From positions 1-64,000 of the forward strand of contig JBDUDK010000043.1 in assembly GCA_040002995.1 (NCBI GenBank): a DNA stretch of 64,000 nt, written 5' to 3'. Below are positions 16,299 through 25,139 of this stretch, one piece after another. Position 1 is the stretch's first letter. Each line of letters begins with the position of its first letter. Source of the DNA: JBDUDK01 sp040002995. Its GTDB lineage: Bacteria > Actinomycetota > Acidimicrobiia > Acidimicrobiales > Ilumatobacteraceae. The notes beneath the pieces are model-generated. The model searched no databases. It was given only the letters and a program-made list of their open reading frames with translations, and was not told the origin of the DNA. The position numbers and the translations under genes are program-made.

Positions 16299-17243
16299 TC
16301 AGTGATGATCGTGAGCTTCGAGCCAACGCTCGGCGTCGATCGCCGCCATGCAGCCCGAGCCCGCGGCCGTGACGGCCTGACGATAGACGTGGTCTTGGAC
16401 GTCGCCCGACGCAAAGACACCGTCGATATTGGTGGCGGTACCGACCGTCGTGACGAGGTACCCGTCGTCGTCCATCGTGAGGATGCCGCGGAACAGGTCG
16501 GTATTCGGCCGATGCCCGATTGCCACGAACAGGCCGCCGAGCGCGACCTTTCGCTCCTCGCCTGTCTGAGTGTTGCGAACAATCGCGCCCTCGAGCTTTT
16601 GGTCGCCGACGAGGTCGACGACGGTGTGGTTCCAGAGGAATTCGATCCGCTCGTTCTTGAACGCGCGCTCCTGCATGATCTTCGATGCGCGCAGGTGATC
16701 GCGGCGGTGGATCACCGTCACCTTGCTCGCGAACTTCGTGAGAAAGATCGCTTCCTCGATCGCCGAATCACCGCCTCCGACAACGGCGATCTCATGACCG
16801 CGGAAGAAGAAGCCGTCGCATGTCGCGCATGTGGAGAGGCCGTGGCCCAGGAGGCGGGTCTCAGCGGGAAGGCCGAGCATCAGTGATTGCGCACCGGTGG
16901 AAACAATGACGGAGCGAGCGAGGTACTCATCGTCGCCGACCCACGCGCGCAGCGGCCGGCCCGAGAAGTCGACCAGCGTCACCTTCGCGGTGAGGAACTC
17001 GGCGCCGAACCGAATCGCCTGGTCACGCATCCGATCCATGAGTTCGGGGCCCATCACGCCCTCGGGGAAACCGGGGTAGTTCTCGACCTCAGTGGTGAGC
17101 ATCAGCTGGCCACCGGGTTGGTCGGACGTGGAGGACGCCTCACCTTCGATGACGAGTGGTGCGAGATTGGCCCGTGCCGCGTAAATCGCAGCCGTGAGAC
17201 CCGCAGGGCCCGAGCCGATGATGATGACGTTGCGCTCGGTCAT
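16299..17243 (-). CDS. trxB: Thioredoxin reductase
   Basis: This 314-residue NADPH- and FAD-dependent reductase of thioredoxin has the FAD motif NVIIIGSGPAGLTAAIYAAR, the redox-active CATCDG, the NADPH motif AVVGGGDSAIEEA, and the C-terminal GVFASGDVQDHVYRQAVTAAGSGCMAA. ATG at 17243 overlaps the upstream stop as ATGA. A longer in-frame extension to 17324 adds non-conserved residues and is rejected. Confidence 0.97.
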   Translation of the reverse strand: MTERNVIIIGSGPAGLTAAIYAARANLAPLVIEGEASSTSDQPGGQLMLTTEVENYPGFPEGVMGPELMDRMRDQAIRFGAEFLTAKVTLVDFSGRPLRAWVGDDEYLARSVIVSTGAQSLMLGLPAETRLLGHGLSTCATCDGFFFRGHEIAVVGGGDSAIEEAIFLTKFASKVTVIHRRDHLRASKIMQERAFKNERIEFLWNHTVVDLVGDQKLEGAIVRNTQTGEERKVALGGLFVAIGHRPNTDLFRGILTMDDDGYLVTTVGTATNIDGVFASGDVQDHVYRQAVTAAGSGCMAAIDAERWLEAHDHH

Positions 17244-17548
17244 ACCGACCGCCTGGTTCGCCTCGACCAGCACAGCGAGCCGGCCGCGAGGAAGACGGCC
17301 GCGGCGATGATGTAGGAGAACCAAACCCCGCCCGGGAGGAAGTTCGTCAACACGCGGACCGCAGTGATGGTGACGAGCACCAGCGCCACGGTCGCGAGAA
17401 CAGCGATGACGAACCCGAACACGATGCCGCGGACGATCTTGATGACCGGCCCGGTTGCCCTATCTCTGACCCTGCCGACCAGGCGCACGATGAGGTCGGC
17501 CGCCTGCGCCGGCCAATTGGAGGCGGTGAGCGGTTCTTGCGTTGCCAT
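17240..17548 (-). CDS. Small two-helix membrane protein
   Basis: I do not recognise a named family. The 102 residues comprise a soluble head of about 40 residues, then two hydrophobic helices (IVFGFVIAVLATVALVLVTI and FSYIIAAAVFLAAGSLCW), and a short basic tail. It lies between the anti-sigma factor and trxB, with ATGA coupling to trxB and 12 bases after the anti-sigma stop, so it is part of the sigma-thioredoxin operon. A role in envelope redox stress is only a guess from context. Confidence 0.75.
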   Translation of the reverse strand: MATQEPLTASNWPAQAADLIVRLVGRVRDRATGPVIKIVRGIVFGFVIAVLATVALVLVTITAVRVLTNFLPGGVWFSYIIAAAVFLAAGSLCWSRRTRRSV

Positions 17549-17560
17549 AGGCGACGCAGC

Positions 17561-18292
17561 CTACGGTACGGCTACTTCGATCACTCGATGGCAGTCCTCG
17601 ATGGCAAGGGCCGTGAGATGAGCGTGTCCGAAGCTGTCGGTGGTGACGAACAGTTCCGCGGGCGTGTCTTGATACGTGATCGATCCGATGCGCTCGCCCG
17701 CGAAGGAACATGTCGGAGAAACGGTCGTGGCAGGAGGCGGCGCCGCCAACGCGTCGCGCGCCGCTTGGTACGCCGTCACGAGCTCCTGCGGCGAGTTGTA
17801 GCTCCGATCGGCGAGGGCGCCCGCAAACGCAGTGGCGGCGGGGGCAGCAGCAGACGCGGCAGCCGTGGTCGTGGCGGCCGCCGCTTCGGTGGCCGCGGCT
17901 GTGTCGGCCGCCTTGACCTGGGGGGCGGCGCCCGCCGTGGCCGCGGCGGTTGTGCCGGTCGCGGAACTCAGCCGCGAGTCGTTGTGCCGGTTGGAAACTA
18001 CGAAGATGAGAGATGCCGCAGCGGCGGCCGCCACGAGGCCGGCACCCACGGCGAGGATGGGCCGGCGGCGTAGCGGAATCACGTTGCTCTCGGGGGCAGC
18101 GGCGAGAGCGGCCGCTACCAGGCGTTCCCGGACGGCCGGGGCAGGGGGATCGACATCGGCGATGGCTGCCTTTTGGGACGCGAACTGCCGCACCCGCGCA
18201 ACGACCGCAGGGTCGTTGTTGTCAGCAGTGCCGTTGTCGTCGAGAAGGTCGCTGGCCTGCTCATCGATCGGGGTCGCGTCGAAGTCACTCAT
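17561..18292 (-). CDS. Putative anti-sigma factor, membrane-anchored
   Basis: This 243-residue protein has a cytoplasmic N-terminal part of about 75 residues. One transmembrane helix follows (ILAVGAGLVAAAAAASLIFVV), then an Ala/Thr-rich extracellular linker and a small C-terminal domain with two cysteines (TCSFAGERIG, EDCHRVIEV). No HxxxCxxC zinc motif is seen. Its start overlaps the stop of the ECF sigma gene, and the order matches sigM-rsmA of mycobacteria. So it most likely restrains that sigma factor; this rests on context. Confidence 0.7.
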   Translation of the reverse strand: MSDFDATPIDEQASDLLDDNGTADNNDPAVVARVRQFASQKAAIADVDPPAPAVRERLVAAALAAAPESNVIPLRRRPILAVGAGLVAAAAAASLIFVVSNRHNDSRLSSATGTTAAATAGAAPQVKAADTAAATEAAAATTTAAASAAAPAATAFAGALADRSYNSPQELVTAYQAARDALAAPPPATTVSPTCSFAGERIGSITYQDTPAELFVTTDSFGHAHLTALAIEDCHRVIEVAVP

Positions 18293-18849
18293 GGTTCGTT
18301 GCTTGGACGTTCGGTGGTTGGTTCAGGGTTCCCGAGTGCTCGCGAAAGGGCGGCGCGTCCTCGTGCGATCCTCGACCGTACGGTGCCGGGCGGTATCCCG
18401 AGCACGTCGGCGATCTCGGCATAGTCGAGTTCGCACAGGTCGCGGAGTACGACGGCGGTGCGGAACTCCATGGGTAACGTGCGCAGCGCCGACTCGATAT
18501 CGAGCCGATCGGAAACGGCGGACGCGACCGTGGGGCCGCCCGCCCGTGGCTCCGGAAGCTCGGCCCTGGGATCGGGGCGGCGGGACCTCCGGCGGAGCTC
18601 ATCGAGGCACGAGTTGGTGGTTATTCGATAGAGCCAGGTCGAAAACGTCGAGCGCCCGTCGAAACGGGGAAGTCCGCGCACCGCCGCGATGAGGGCCTCC
18701 TGCGCGGCATCCGCCGCGTCGGCCTCCGAGCCCATGAGCCGGCGGGCGAGGCCGTGCACCCGGTCGACGTGGCGGCGCAGGAGCCGGTCGAGCGCAGAGC
18801 GATCGCCCCGCTGCGCGGCGGCGACGAGCTCAGCGTCCGGGTCGGCCAT
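18289..18849 (-). CDS. ECF (SigM-like) RNA polymerase sigma factor
   Basis: This 186-residue group IV sigma factor has region 2 (RLMGSEADAADAAQEALIAAVRGLPRFDGRS, STWLYRITTNSCLDELRRR) and region 4 (ALRTLPMEFRTAVVLRDLCELDYAEIADVLGIPPGTVRSRIARGR). It directs transcription of a stress regulon, possibly including its own operon. ATG at 18849 is chosen; 16 bases separate it from the kinase gene stop. It is followed by its likely anti-sigma factor. Confidence 0.92.
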   Translation of the reverse strand: MADPDAELVAAAQRGDRSALDRLLRRHVDRVHGLARRLMGSEADAADAAQEALIAAVRGLPRFDGRSTFSTWLYRITTNSCLDELRRRSRRPDPRAELPEPRAGGPTVASAVSDRLDIESALRTLPMEFRTAVVLRDLCELDYAEIADVLGIPPGTVRSRIARGRAALSRALGNPEPTTERPSNEP

Positions 18850-18865
18850 GGTGCGTTGAGCGTAT

Positions 18866-20365
18866 TCAGGAGCGGAACGAGACGTCGGCGATCCTGAGCT
18901 GGTTAGCCGCGCCGACGTCGGTGATGAGCAGTAGGACGTAGCGACCGGTGGGTTCGAGCGCGAACGAGGTCGTGCCTGCGATGTCGGCTTGTCCGGTGAC
19001 CGGCTGACCCCAGGCGGCGAAGTTGTCGTGCGGGGCGTCGGCGACAAACACCTGCGCGCCCCACCCCGACGTCGAACTTTCGACCACGAGCCTTGTGGCC
19101 GGTTTGGTCAATTGGAATACGAGACCGACACCGCCCTTAAAGGCGAGCGAGCGCTGCCGGTAACGCTCGGTGGACCAGACAGTGGCGGCGTCGCGATCCG
19201 TGAGGGCACCGAGATGTTGCGGGTCCTCGTGTCCATCACCGGGGGAAGGGTCGAGTTCGCTGACCGCCCGCGCGGTGGGGTCGTGCCGTTCGAGCGGCAC
19301 GCCGATGACGCGGTGGAGGAACTGGTTTCCCTCACTGGTGGCATTGGCCGCCGCTCCCGCAAGGACAAGGGCCGCAATGAGCACCCCCACGACCAGGACC
19401 GGACCGACCCACCGCGGCCGCCGCTCCGCGTCATCGTGGCGGACCTTCGGCGATGCCGTAGGCCGAACGGGCGTGGGATCGACGTGCTCAACGGGTGGCG
19501 GAGGGGTCGGATCGGGCAACGCGACAAGGCGCGTCTGGCCGCGCAGGGCGGCGGCTACTTCGTCGGCTGCTTGGGGCCGGTTCTCGGGTTGCCGGGCGAG
19601 GCATGCCCGCACGACCGTGGCCAGGTCTTCGGGCACGTCGGGGCGAAGCGAGCGCACATCGGGGGCGCGGCTGTGGATCCGCGCGAGTGCCGTCGACGCG
19701 TCGGTGTTGCCCCGGAAGGGGACCTCACCCGTGAGGCACTCGAAAAGCATGACGCCCAGGGCAAATAGGTCGGCTCGGCCGTCGACGTTGTCGCCGGTGA
19801 CCTGTTCGGGCGCGAGGTACTTGGCCGTCCCCAGCATCGAGTGGTCGGTGGTGAGATCGTCGCCGAGCGCAATCGCCTTGGCGATGCCGAAGTCGCTCAC
19901 CATGGCGCGGCCTTCGGCGGTGAGCAAGACGTTGGCGGGTTTGATGTCGCGATGGACGATGCCGGCGCGGTGCGCGGCGCCCAGCGCGTCAGCGACCTGC
20001 GCACCAATCGCCCGCGTGTGCGCGATCGGAAGCCGGCCGCTTCCGTCGAGAACCTCACGGAGCGTGTGGCCCTCGACGAGCGGCATCACAATCGCGGACA
20101 CACCGTCGGTGTTCACGGTGTCGAACACCGGCACGATCGAAGGGTGGTGGAGCCGGGCCGCCGCCAGTGCCTCACGACGGAAGCGTTCGACCACCAATGG
20201 CTCAGCCGCGAGTGACGCCTTCAGGACCTTGACGGCGACCGGCCGTTGCAACACGAGGTCGGTGGCCTCCCAGACCTGGGCCATTCCACCCGCGGCGATC
20301 GGTCGCGTCAGCCGGTAGCGATCGCAAAGGAGCATCCCGGAGACCGGGCAGGACGGAGCGGTCAC
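18866..20365 (-). CDS. Receptor-type Ser/Thr protein kinase with extracellular discoidin-like domain
   Basis: This 499-residue protein has an intact Hanks-type kinase: glycine loop PIAAGGMAQVWEA, catalytic Lys in VAVKVLK, HRDIKPANVLL, DFG in VSDFGIAKAI, and GTAKYLAPEQ. A Pro-rich juxtamembrane part follows, then one helix (VGPVLVVGVLIAALVLAGAA) and an extracellular region of about 150 residues resembling an F5/8C or discoidin-like fold (ALTDRDAATVWSTERYRQ to RYVLLLITDVGA). In mycobacteria this position holds MurJ/MviN fused to a pseudokinase and a similar extracellular domain. Here the kinase looks active and is not fused to MurJ. Confidence 0.92.
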   Translation of the reverse strand: MTAPSCPVSGMLLCDRYRLTRPIAAGGMAQVWEATDLVLQRPVAVKVLKASLAAEPLVVERFRREALAAARLHHPSIVPVFDTVNTDGVSAIVMPLVEGHTLREVLDGSGRLPIAHTRAIGAQVADALGAAHRAGIVHRDIKPANVLLTAEGRAMVSDFGIAKAIALGDDLTTDHSMLGTAKYLAPEQVTGDNVDGRADLFALGVMLFECLTGEVPFRGNTDASTALARIHSRAPDVRSLRPDVPEDLATVVRACLARQPENRPQAADEVAAALRGQTRLVALPDPTPPPPVEHVDPTPVRPTASPKVRHDDAERRPRWVGPVLVVGVLIAALVLAGAAANATSEGNQFLHRVIGVPLERHDPTARAVSELDPSPGDGHEDPQHLGALTDRDAATVWSTERYRQRSLAFKGGVGLVFQLTKPATRLVVESSTSGWGAQVFVADAPHDNFAAWGQPVTGQADIAGTTSFALEPTGRYVLLLITDVGAANQLRIADVSFRS

Positions 20366-20428
20366 GACTCCGCCGACCGTAATGGCCGCGGCTGGCCTAT
20401 ACCGGTCACACGGTGCAACAACCTGCTC

Positions 20429-21265
20429 TCAGACGGGTGTCTGAAAGATGACACCAACCGTCCCCGGGCCAGCGTGGGCGCCGATCACCGCCCCGATCTG
20501 ACCGACGATGATTTCGCCCTGGTAAAGGGGACGCAGCTGGTCGACGAGCTGGTCGATGTCGCCCACGTCGGCGTGCATGACGGCCAGGTTCTCGACCCTT
20601 GGTTGACTACGTACCTTCTCGACGAGAAACGCCCATGCGCGGGCCCTGGTGCGCTGCCGTCCGCCCTCTTCGACGGCGCCGTTGCGCACCTCGATGATCG
20701 GCTTGATCGACAGGACCGACGCGAGCAGAGCCTTCGCTCCGCCGATACGGCCACCCTTCTTGAGGTTGTCGAGGGTGTCGAGCGCACCCCACACGTGGGT
20801 CCGTTCAGCCATCGACGTCACGAGCTTCACGAGTTCATCGACGGACTCTCCGTCGCGTGCGGCCCTCGCCGCGGCTACGACGATCATGCCGAGCCCCACC
20901 GTGACCGACCGGCTGTCGACGACCTCGACTCGGACCGCGTCGCGCACGGCTTCGGCGGCCAGGCGGGCCGACTGCATCGTCGCCGAAAGTGCCGACGAAA
21001 GGCTGATGCACACGACGCCTTCGGCCCCCGCCGAGGCCGCGGCGCGGAACGCCTCTTCGAAGGCGCCGGGCGAAGGCGCGGCCGTCTCCGGCAGCACCGG
21101 CGATGAGGCGCACCGGCGCCAGAATTCCTCGGTCGAGAGGTCTCGTCGATCGACGAACTCCTCCTTCCCGAAACGAATAGTGAGCGCCACGATGTCGATG
21201 CCGAGTTCGTCGACGAGGTATTGCGGAAGGTCGCACGCGCTGTCGGTCACAATCCGCACGGTCAT
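20429..21265 (-). CDS. DegV family fatty-acid-binding protein
   Basis: This 278-residue DegV-fold protein begins VRIVTDSACDLPQYL and has the lipid-pocket motifs CISLSSALSATMQSA and VDSRSVTVGLGMIV, plus DTLDNLKKGGRIGG. DegV/FakB proteins bind a single fatty acid and can present it to a fatty-acid kinase. The start ATG overlaps the DUF6049 stop (ATGA). It lies between the DUF6049 gene and the kinase, where murJ would be expected by synteny with mycobacteria. Confidence 0.92.
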   Translation of the reverse strand: MTVRIVTDSACDLPQYLVDELGIDIVALTIRFGKEEFVDRRDLSTEEFWRRCASSPVLPETAAPSPGAFEEAFRAAASAGAEGVVCISLSSALSATMQSARLAAEAVRDAVRVEVVDSRSVTVGLGMIVVAAARAARDGESVDELVKLVTSMAERTHVWGALDTLDNLKKGGRIGGAKALLASVLSIKPIIEVRNGAVEEGGRQRTRARAWAFLVEKVRSQPRVENLAVMHADVGDIDQLVDQLRPLYQGEIIVGQIGAVIGAHAGPGTVGVIFQTPV

Positions 21266-23349
21266 GGGCTCGTGAGGCTAGTGCTCGCGGCCGTGGCAGC
21301 CGCTGGCTCGTCGGCGAGGCCGCCGGTCGGCCCGCCGGATTGCCCGGAACGGGCTTGCACACGGGCGGCGCGCCGACGGTTGTAGGCGTGCCGCAGCCAC
21401 CAGACCACCAGCGTGAGCGCGGCCCCGATGGTCAACGCGATCCCGACGCCTGAGAGCGCGGTCGAGCGAATGGTGACTTTGCTCGAGGCGAGGAGTTCCT
21501 TGCCGTCCGGCGTGCGGATCTCGATCACCATCGGGAACGTGGCCCGCGCTCGGGTGGTGACCGGCACCGTGAAGTCATTGGCTCCCGGTACGAGCGTCTT
21601 GACCAGGTCGAGCCGCCCGGCCGTGGTCGAATCGGGAAACGCCAGCTTCGTGCTCGACAGGCGGATCATCACCGACACCGGTTCCGTTGAGGAGTTCGTG
21701 ATGCGGTAGGGGATCTCGTCTGACCCAGACGTGAGGGTGACGGTGCCCTGGTCGCCGACCGCGACGAGGTTCTTGACCGCTTCGAGCGGAGCGTGGGCGT
21801 TGGTGAGGTAAGGGCGTCGGTCGGTGTCGGAGAGGCCGAGCCGGTCCGCGAGCAGCACCAGTTGTTCGATGCGGCGCGGCATATCCGCCTGGCTGGACAC
21901 CATGGCGGCGGTACTCAGCGCGTCGAGGCGTAGTAGATAGATCTCGGACGGGTACGAGCCCCCAAGTGAGTCGGTCGTGACGCTGCGGAGGGTCCTGACG
22001 ACCGGTTCGCCCTCGGCGTCGACCGCGGGCCGGGTCAACCGGAAGTAGTCGTCGACGGTCACCGTCGCGATCAATGACGTGCGCTGAACGAGCCCGAGGA
22101 ATTGGGTGAGGAACCCGGCGGACAATGTCACACCGTCGGGAGGAACGATGACCGTTCCCTCCTCGACGTCAGGGTGTTGCAGCGCGACAAATGCGAGCTC
22201 GAGATAGAGGCGGATCGGCGCGACAGTCGCGGGAAGGTCGAGACTCAACGCGCGCTGAAGGTCGGCGTCGATGACTGCAGTGGGAATGGCCCCTCCGCTG
22301 GTGAGCACCTCGACGGGTCGGAACGCATTGGCGGCGTCACCGTCGGCTGGCTCGAGCGCGTCCGCCGCGATCACGAGTTGATTACTGCCGAGGGTCTGAA
22401 GGCGTCCGAGGGTGGGTTCGTCGAGCGGGCCGGACGGCAGCCACGTGCGGCGATCCGGTTGCGTCGACGGCAATGCGTCGCGCAGCGCGGTCTCTCCGGC
22501 AATGAGCTGGGTATCGAGCTCACCGGCGAGGTTGTGACGCAGGAATGCGGGTGCGTCGATTGGTACATAGGTGTTGGCCAGAACCTGATGGCCGGCGAGG
22601 GCATGGTCGAGGTCGGTCAGCAGTGCCTGGGCCCGCGGATCTTCTGCGTGGGCGAGGGCGTCGAGCAGTTCGGGCGCGGGGGAGACCGTCACGGGCATCG
22701 TGGGGTTCGCAGCCAGGGCTGCGGTGGTGCGGGCGACGTCGTCGAGCGTCGCTTGGTCGAGATGGACGCGGAGGTCAGCGTTGAACAGTTGGGGACCCGT
22801 GAGATCCATGGCAAACGCCACTCGGAACGGTCGAACGGCCGGTGGGGCCGCGACACGCACCATCGCGGTCTGAACAGTGTCGACCGGAGTGCTTTCGCCG
22901 TCGCGCAGCACGATCGTGACCGGATAGACGCCCACTTTGGTGATGCGCAGCGCATCCGACCCGGTGGGTACCCGCTGCTCGGTGATCTTCAACGTGAGGG
23001 TGAAGTCGCCCGTGGAGTCTGCGACCGCCGACGCGATCGGGGTGACGATGGGCTTGCGATTCAGCGTGGTCTTCAACGGTGTGCCGGCGAGCGCGGAACG
23101 CAAGCCGACACGATCCGTTACAGCCGGGTGCACGTCGATCGCGTATTCCAGGTCGGGCGCGGCTGTGCCCTCGAGCCGTAGCCGCAGTACGAACGGCCCT
23201 TCGGGGCCGACGGTAGGCGACTGATCGATCAGCACGAGATGAGCGGTTGGCGAAGCGCCGGACGCCGCCGGTGCCATGCCTGCGAGTCCGGACGACAACA
23301 GAACCGCAGCCGCCACGAAACGCGGCACCGACGACACGGGCCGCGTCAC
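21262..23349 (-). CDS. DUF6049 family secreted/membrane protein (Rv3909-like)
   Basis: This 695-residue protein has a signal peptide (RFVAAAVLLSSGLAGMAPAASG) and a long extracellular beta-rich part. One C-terminal helix (GIALTIGAALTLVVWWL) and a basic cytoplasmic tail follow. The architecture and place, near the pcnA gene and the sigM locus, match mycobacterial Rv3909. No catalytic motif is seen. GTG at 23349 overlaps the GNAT stop as GTGA; a further upstream extension lies inside the GNAT gene and is rejected. Confidence 0.8.
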   Translation of the reverse strand: MTRPVSSVPRFVAAAVLLSSGLAGMAPAASGASPTAHLVLIDQSPTVGPEGPFVLRLRLEGTAAPDLEYAIDVHPAVTDRVGLRSALAGTPLKTTLNRKPIVTPIASAVADSTGDFTLTLKITEQRVPTGSDALRITKVGVYPVTIVLRDGESTPVDTVQTAMVRVAAPPAVRPFRVAFAMDLTGPQLFNADLRVHLDQATLDDVARTTAALAANPTMPVTVSPAPELLDALAHAEDPRAQALLTDLDHALAGHQVLANTYVPIDAPAFLRHNLAGELDTQLIAGETALRDALPSTQPDRRTWLPSGPLDEPTLGRLQTLGSNQLVIAADALEPADGDAANAFRPVEVLTSGGAIPTAVIDADLQRALSLDLPATVAPIRLYLELAFVALQHPDVEEGTVIVPPDGVTLSAGFLTQFLGLVQRTSLIATVTVDDYFRLTRPAVDAEGEPVVRTLRSVTTDSLGGSYPSEIYLLRLDALSTAAMVSSQADMPRRIEQLVLLADRLGLSDTDRRPYLTNAHAPLEAVKNLVAVGDQGTVTLTSGSDEIPYRITNSSTEPVSVMIRLSSTKLAFPDSTTAGRLDLVKTLVPGANDFTVPVTTRARATFPMVIEIRTPDGKELLASSKVTIRSTALSGVGIALTIGAALTLVVWWLRHAYNRRRAARVQARSGQSGGPTGGLADEPAAATAASTSLTSP

Positions 23350-24071
23350 GGGCGTGTGCCCGCGGTCCTGGCCAGCACGAGCAGGGGTTGCGGTTCGGCG
23401 AGAAAACCCAGATCGAGGTAAAGCGCCAACGCCCGCTTGTTGTCGTCCTGCGTGTTGACGAACGCCTGCTTCGAACCCCGTCGCCGGAGCCAATGGAGGC
23501 CATCGAGCGTGAGCGCCCGCCCGATCCCGCGCCCCGCGGCCGACGGGTGGACCGCGAGCCGTTGCACGAACCCCGTCGGGCCGGTGCGGCCCGTGATCGC
23601 ATACCCAATTGGTGAGCGGCCACCGGCGACGCGCGTGCGGCTCGACGGGGTGGCCGCCTGTGCATCACGAAGGCTGCGCTCGTCGAAATGCCAGTACGGG
23701 GGGAAGGCGGCGTCGTCGATCGCCGCCAGTGTCGACCAGTCGGTCCGTCGGGCCCGTCGAAACGTTTCCCGGCGGGGCAGAAGGTCGCGCAATCCATGCC
23801 GCAGCAGTATGAGAGTGGCCTCGACCGCGAAGCCGTGAGCGGTGTACGGGGCGATTTCACCGGGGCCGAGGGCGCCGGTACGCACATGCGAAAAGCCCAG
23901 TCGCGCCGCGGTCTCGACCGCCGCTGCGATCGCGTCGGGCTCGGTGGGGCGCGAGCTTGGAAGGGCCACGAGTTGTGCCACGCCAGGAAAGTCACTCCAC
24001 GGACCGATGCGGATCGACGTCTCGCCGTGTCGCACGACAGTGGTGATCGCAGCGCGGTCGAGACTCTTCAC
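23346..24071 (-). CDS. GNAT family N-acetyltransferase
   Basis: This 241-residue protein has a GNAT domain in its second half, with the acetyl-CoA loop VHPSAAGRGIGRALTLDGLHWL and the terminal strand-helix NTQDDNKRALALYLDLGF. The first half may be a decayed second GNAT repeat (GFSHVRTGALGPGEIAPYTAHGF). The substrate is unknown. It leads the GNAT, DUF6049, degV chain of overlapping genes and reads divergently from the HDAC-like gene. Confidence 0.88.
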   Translation of the reverse strand: MKSLDRAAITTVVRHGETSIRIGPWSDFPGVAQLVALPSSRPTEPDAIAAAVETAARLGFSHVRTGALGPGEIAPYTAHGFAVEATLILLRHGLRDLLPRRETFRRARRTDWSTLAAIDDAAFPPYWHFDERSLRDAQAATPSSRTRVAGGRSPIGYAITGRTGPTGFVQRLAVHPSAAGRGIGRALTLDGLHWLRRRGSKQAFVNTQDDNKRALALYLDLGFLAEPQPLLVLARTAGTRP

Positions 24072-24097
24072 CGGTGGTCGACGCTAGCGTCGCGTCT

Positions 24098-25111
24098 GTG
24101 ACGGTGCTGCTCGCCACCCATCCTCGCTTTGCCGACCACGAAGCCGGCCGCGGTCATCCCGAACGTCCGGCTCGATTGACGGCGGTGCTCGACGGCGTCG
24201 AGCAGGCCGGGATCGGCGACGCGTTGCGCTCGGTCGAGGTGCTGCCCGCGGGGCGAGACGAGCTCGAGCGTGTGCATCCGGCGGCGTTCGTCGATGCCCT
24301 CGAGCGATTTTGCGCAAGCGGCGGCGGGCGTATCGACGCCGATACCGGCGCGTGCTCCGGTTCGTGGGACGCTGCGCTGCTGGCGGCCGGCGCGGGTCTG
24401 TCGTCGATCGCCGCGCTCGACGCCGGCGAAGGTGACAGCGCACTGTGTGTCGTGCGGCCGCCCGGCCATCACGCCACCCCCTCGCGGGCGATGGGCTTTT
24501 GTCTTTTTAACAACGTGGCGGTCGTGGCTTCGGCACTGGCCGCGCGTGGTGAGCGGGTGGCGATTGTCGACTACGACGCTCACCACGGCAACGGCACGCA
24601 GGACACGTTCTACGAGCGCGGCGACGTCCTCTACATCTCGTTTCACCAGTGGCCGCTCTATCCGGGCACAGGTGCGATCGACGAGGTTGGCCGCGGCGAC
24701 GGTTACGGCGCGACGCTGAATCTGCCGATGCCGCCCGAGGCAACGGGCGACATCTACCGCGCGGCACTGGAAGAAGTGGTCGATCCGGTCGTTGCTCGTT
24801 TCCAGCCGACGTGGTTGCTCGTGTCGGCGGGATTCGATGCGCACCGACGCGACCCCCTCACCGATCTCGGTCTCACGTCGGGTGATTACGCCGACATCAC
24901 GAAACACATCATGGGATACGCGCCGGCCGGACAGCGGATGCTGCTCCTCGAGGGTGGCTACGACCTCGAAGCTCTGGCTGATTCGGCGGGGGCCGTCGTC
25001 GCCGCCCTCGCGGATGGTCAGTACCGGCCCGAGCAGGCCACGAGCGGAGGACCCGGCCGCCACGTCGTCGACGCCGCGGCGCGGCAGTGGCGCGAGATCG
25101 CCACGGGGTGA
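24098..25111 (+). CDS. Histone deacetylase / AcuC superfamily hydrolase
   Basis: This zinc-dependent deacetylase of about 337 residues has HPERPARL, the catalytic His pair in RPPGHHATPSRAMGFCLFNN, metal-binding DYDAHHGNGTQDTFY, and VSAGFDAHRRDPL, the class II/AcuC-like pattern. The substrate could be acetyl-lysine proteins, acetylpolyamines or other small acetylamides. GTG at 24098 is preferred; the GTG at 24074 would leave only two bases to the divergent GNAT start. No clear ribosome-binding site is present at either. Confidence 0.93.
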   Translation: MTVLLATHPRFADHEAGRGHPERPARLTAVLDGVEQAGIGDALRSVEVLPAGRDELERVHPAAFVDALERFCASGGGRIDADTGACSGSWDAALLAAGAGLSSIAALDAGEGDSALCVVRPPGHHATPSRAMGFCLFNNVAVVASALAARGERVAIVDYDAHHGNGTQDTFYERGDVLYISFHQWPLYPGTGAIDEVGRGDGYGATLNLPMPPEATGDIYRAALEEVVDPVVARFQPTWLLVSAGFDAHRRDPLTDLGLTSGDYADITKHIMGYAPAGQRMLLLEGGYDLEALADSAGAVVAALADGQYRPEQATSGGPGRHVVDAAARQWREIATG

Positions 25112-25139
25112 CCCGACAAGCGACAAGTACCCTCGGTTC

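Noticed and set aside
16299..17324. Longer TrxB start at 17324
   Set aside because: The added residues overlap the upstream membrane protein gene; the FAD motif begins right after ATG 17243.
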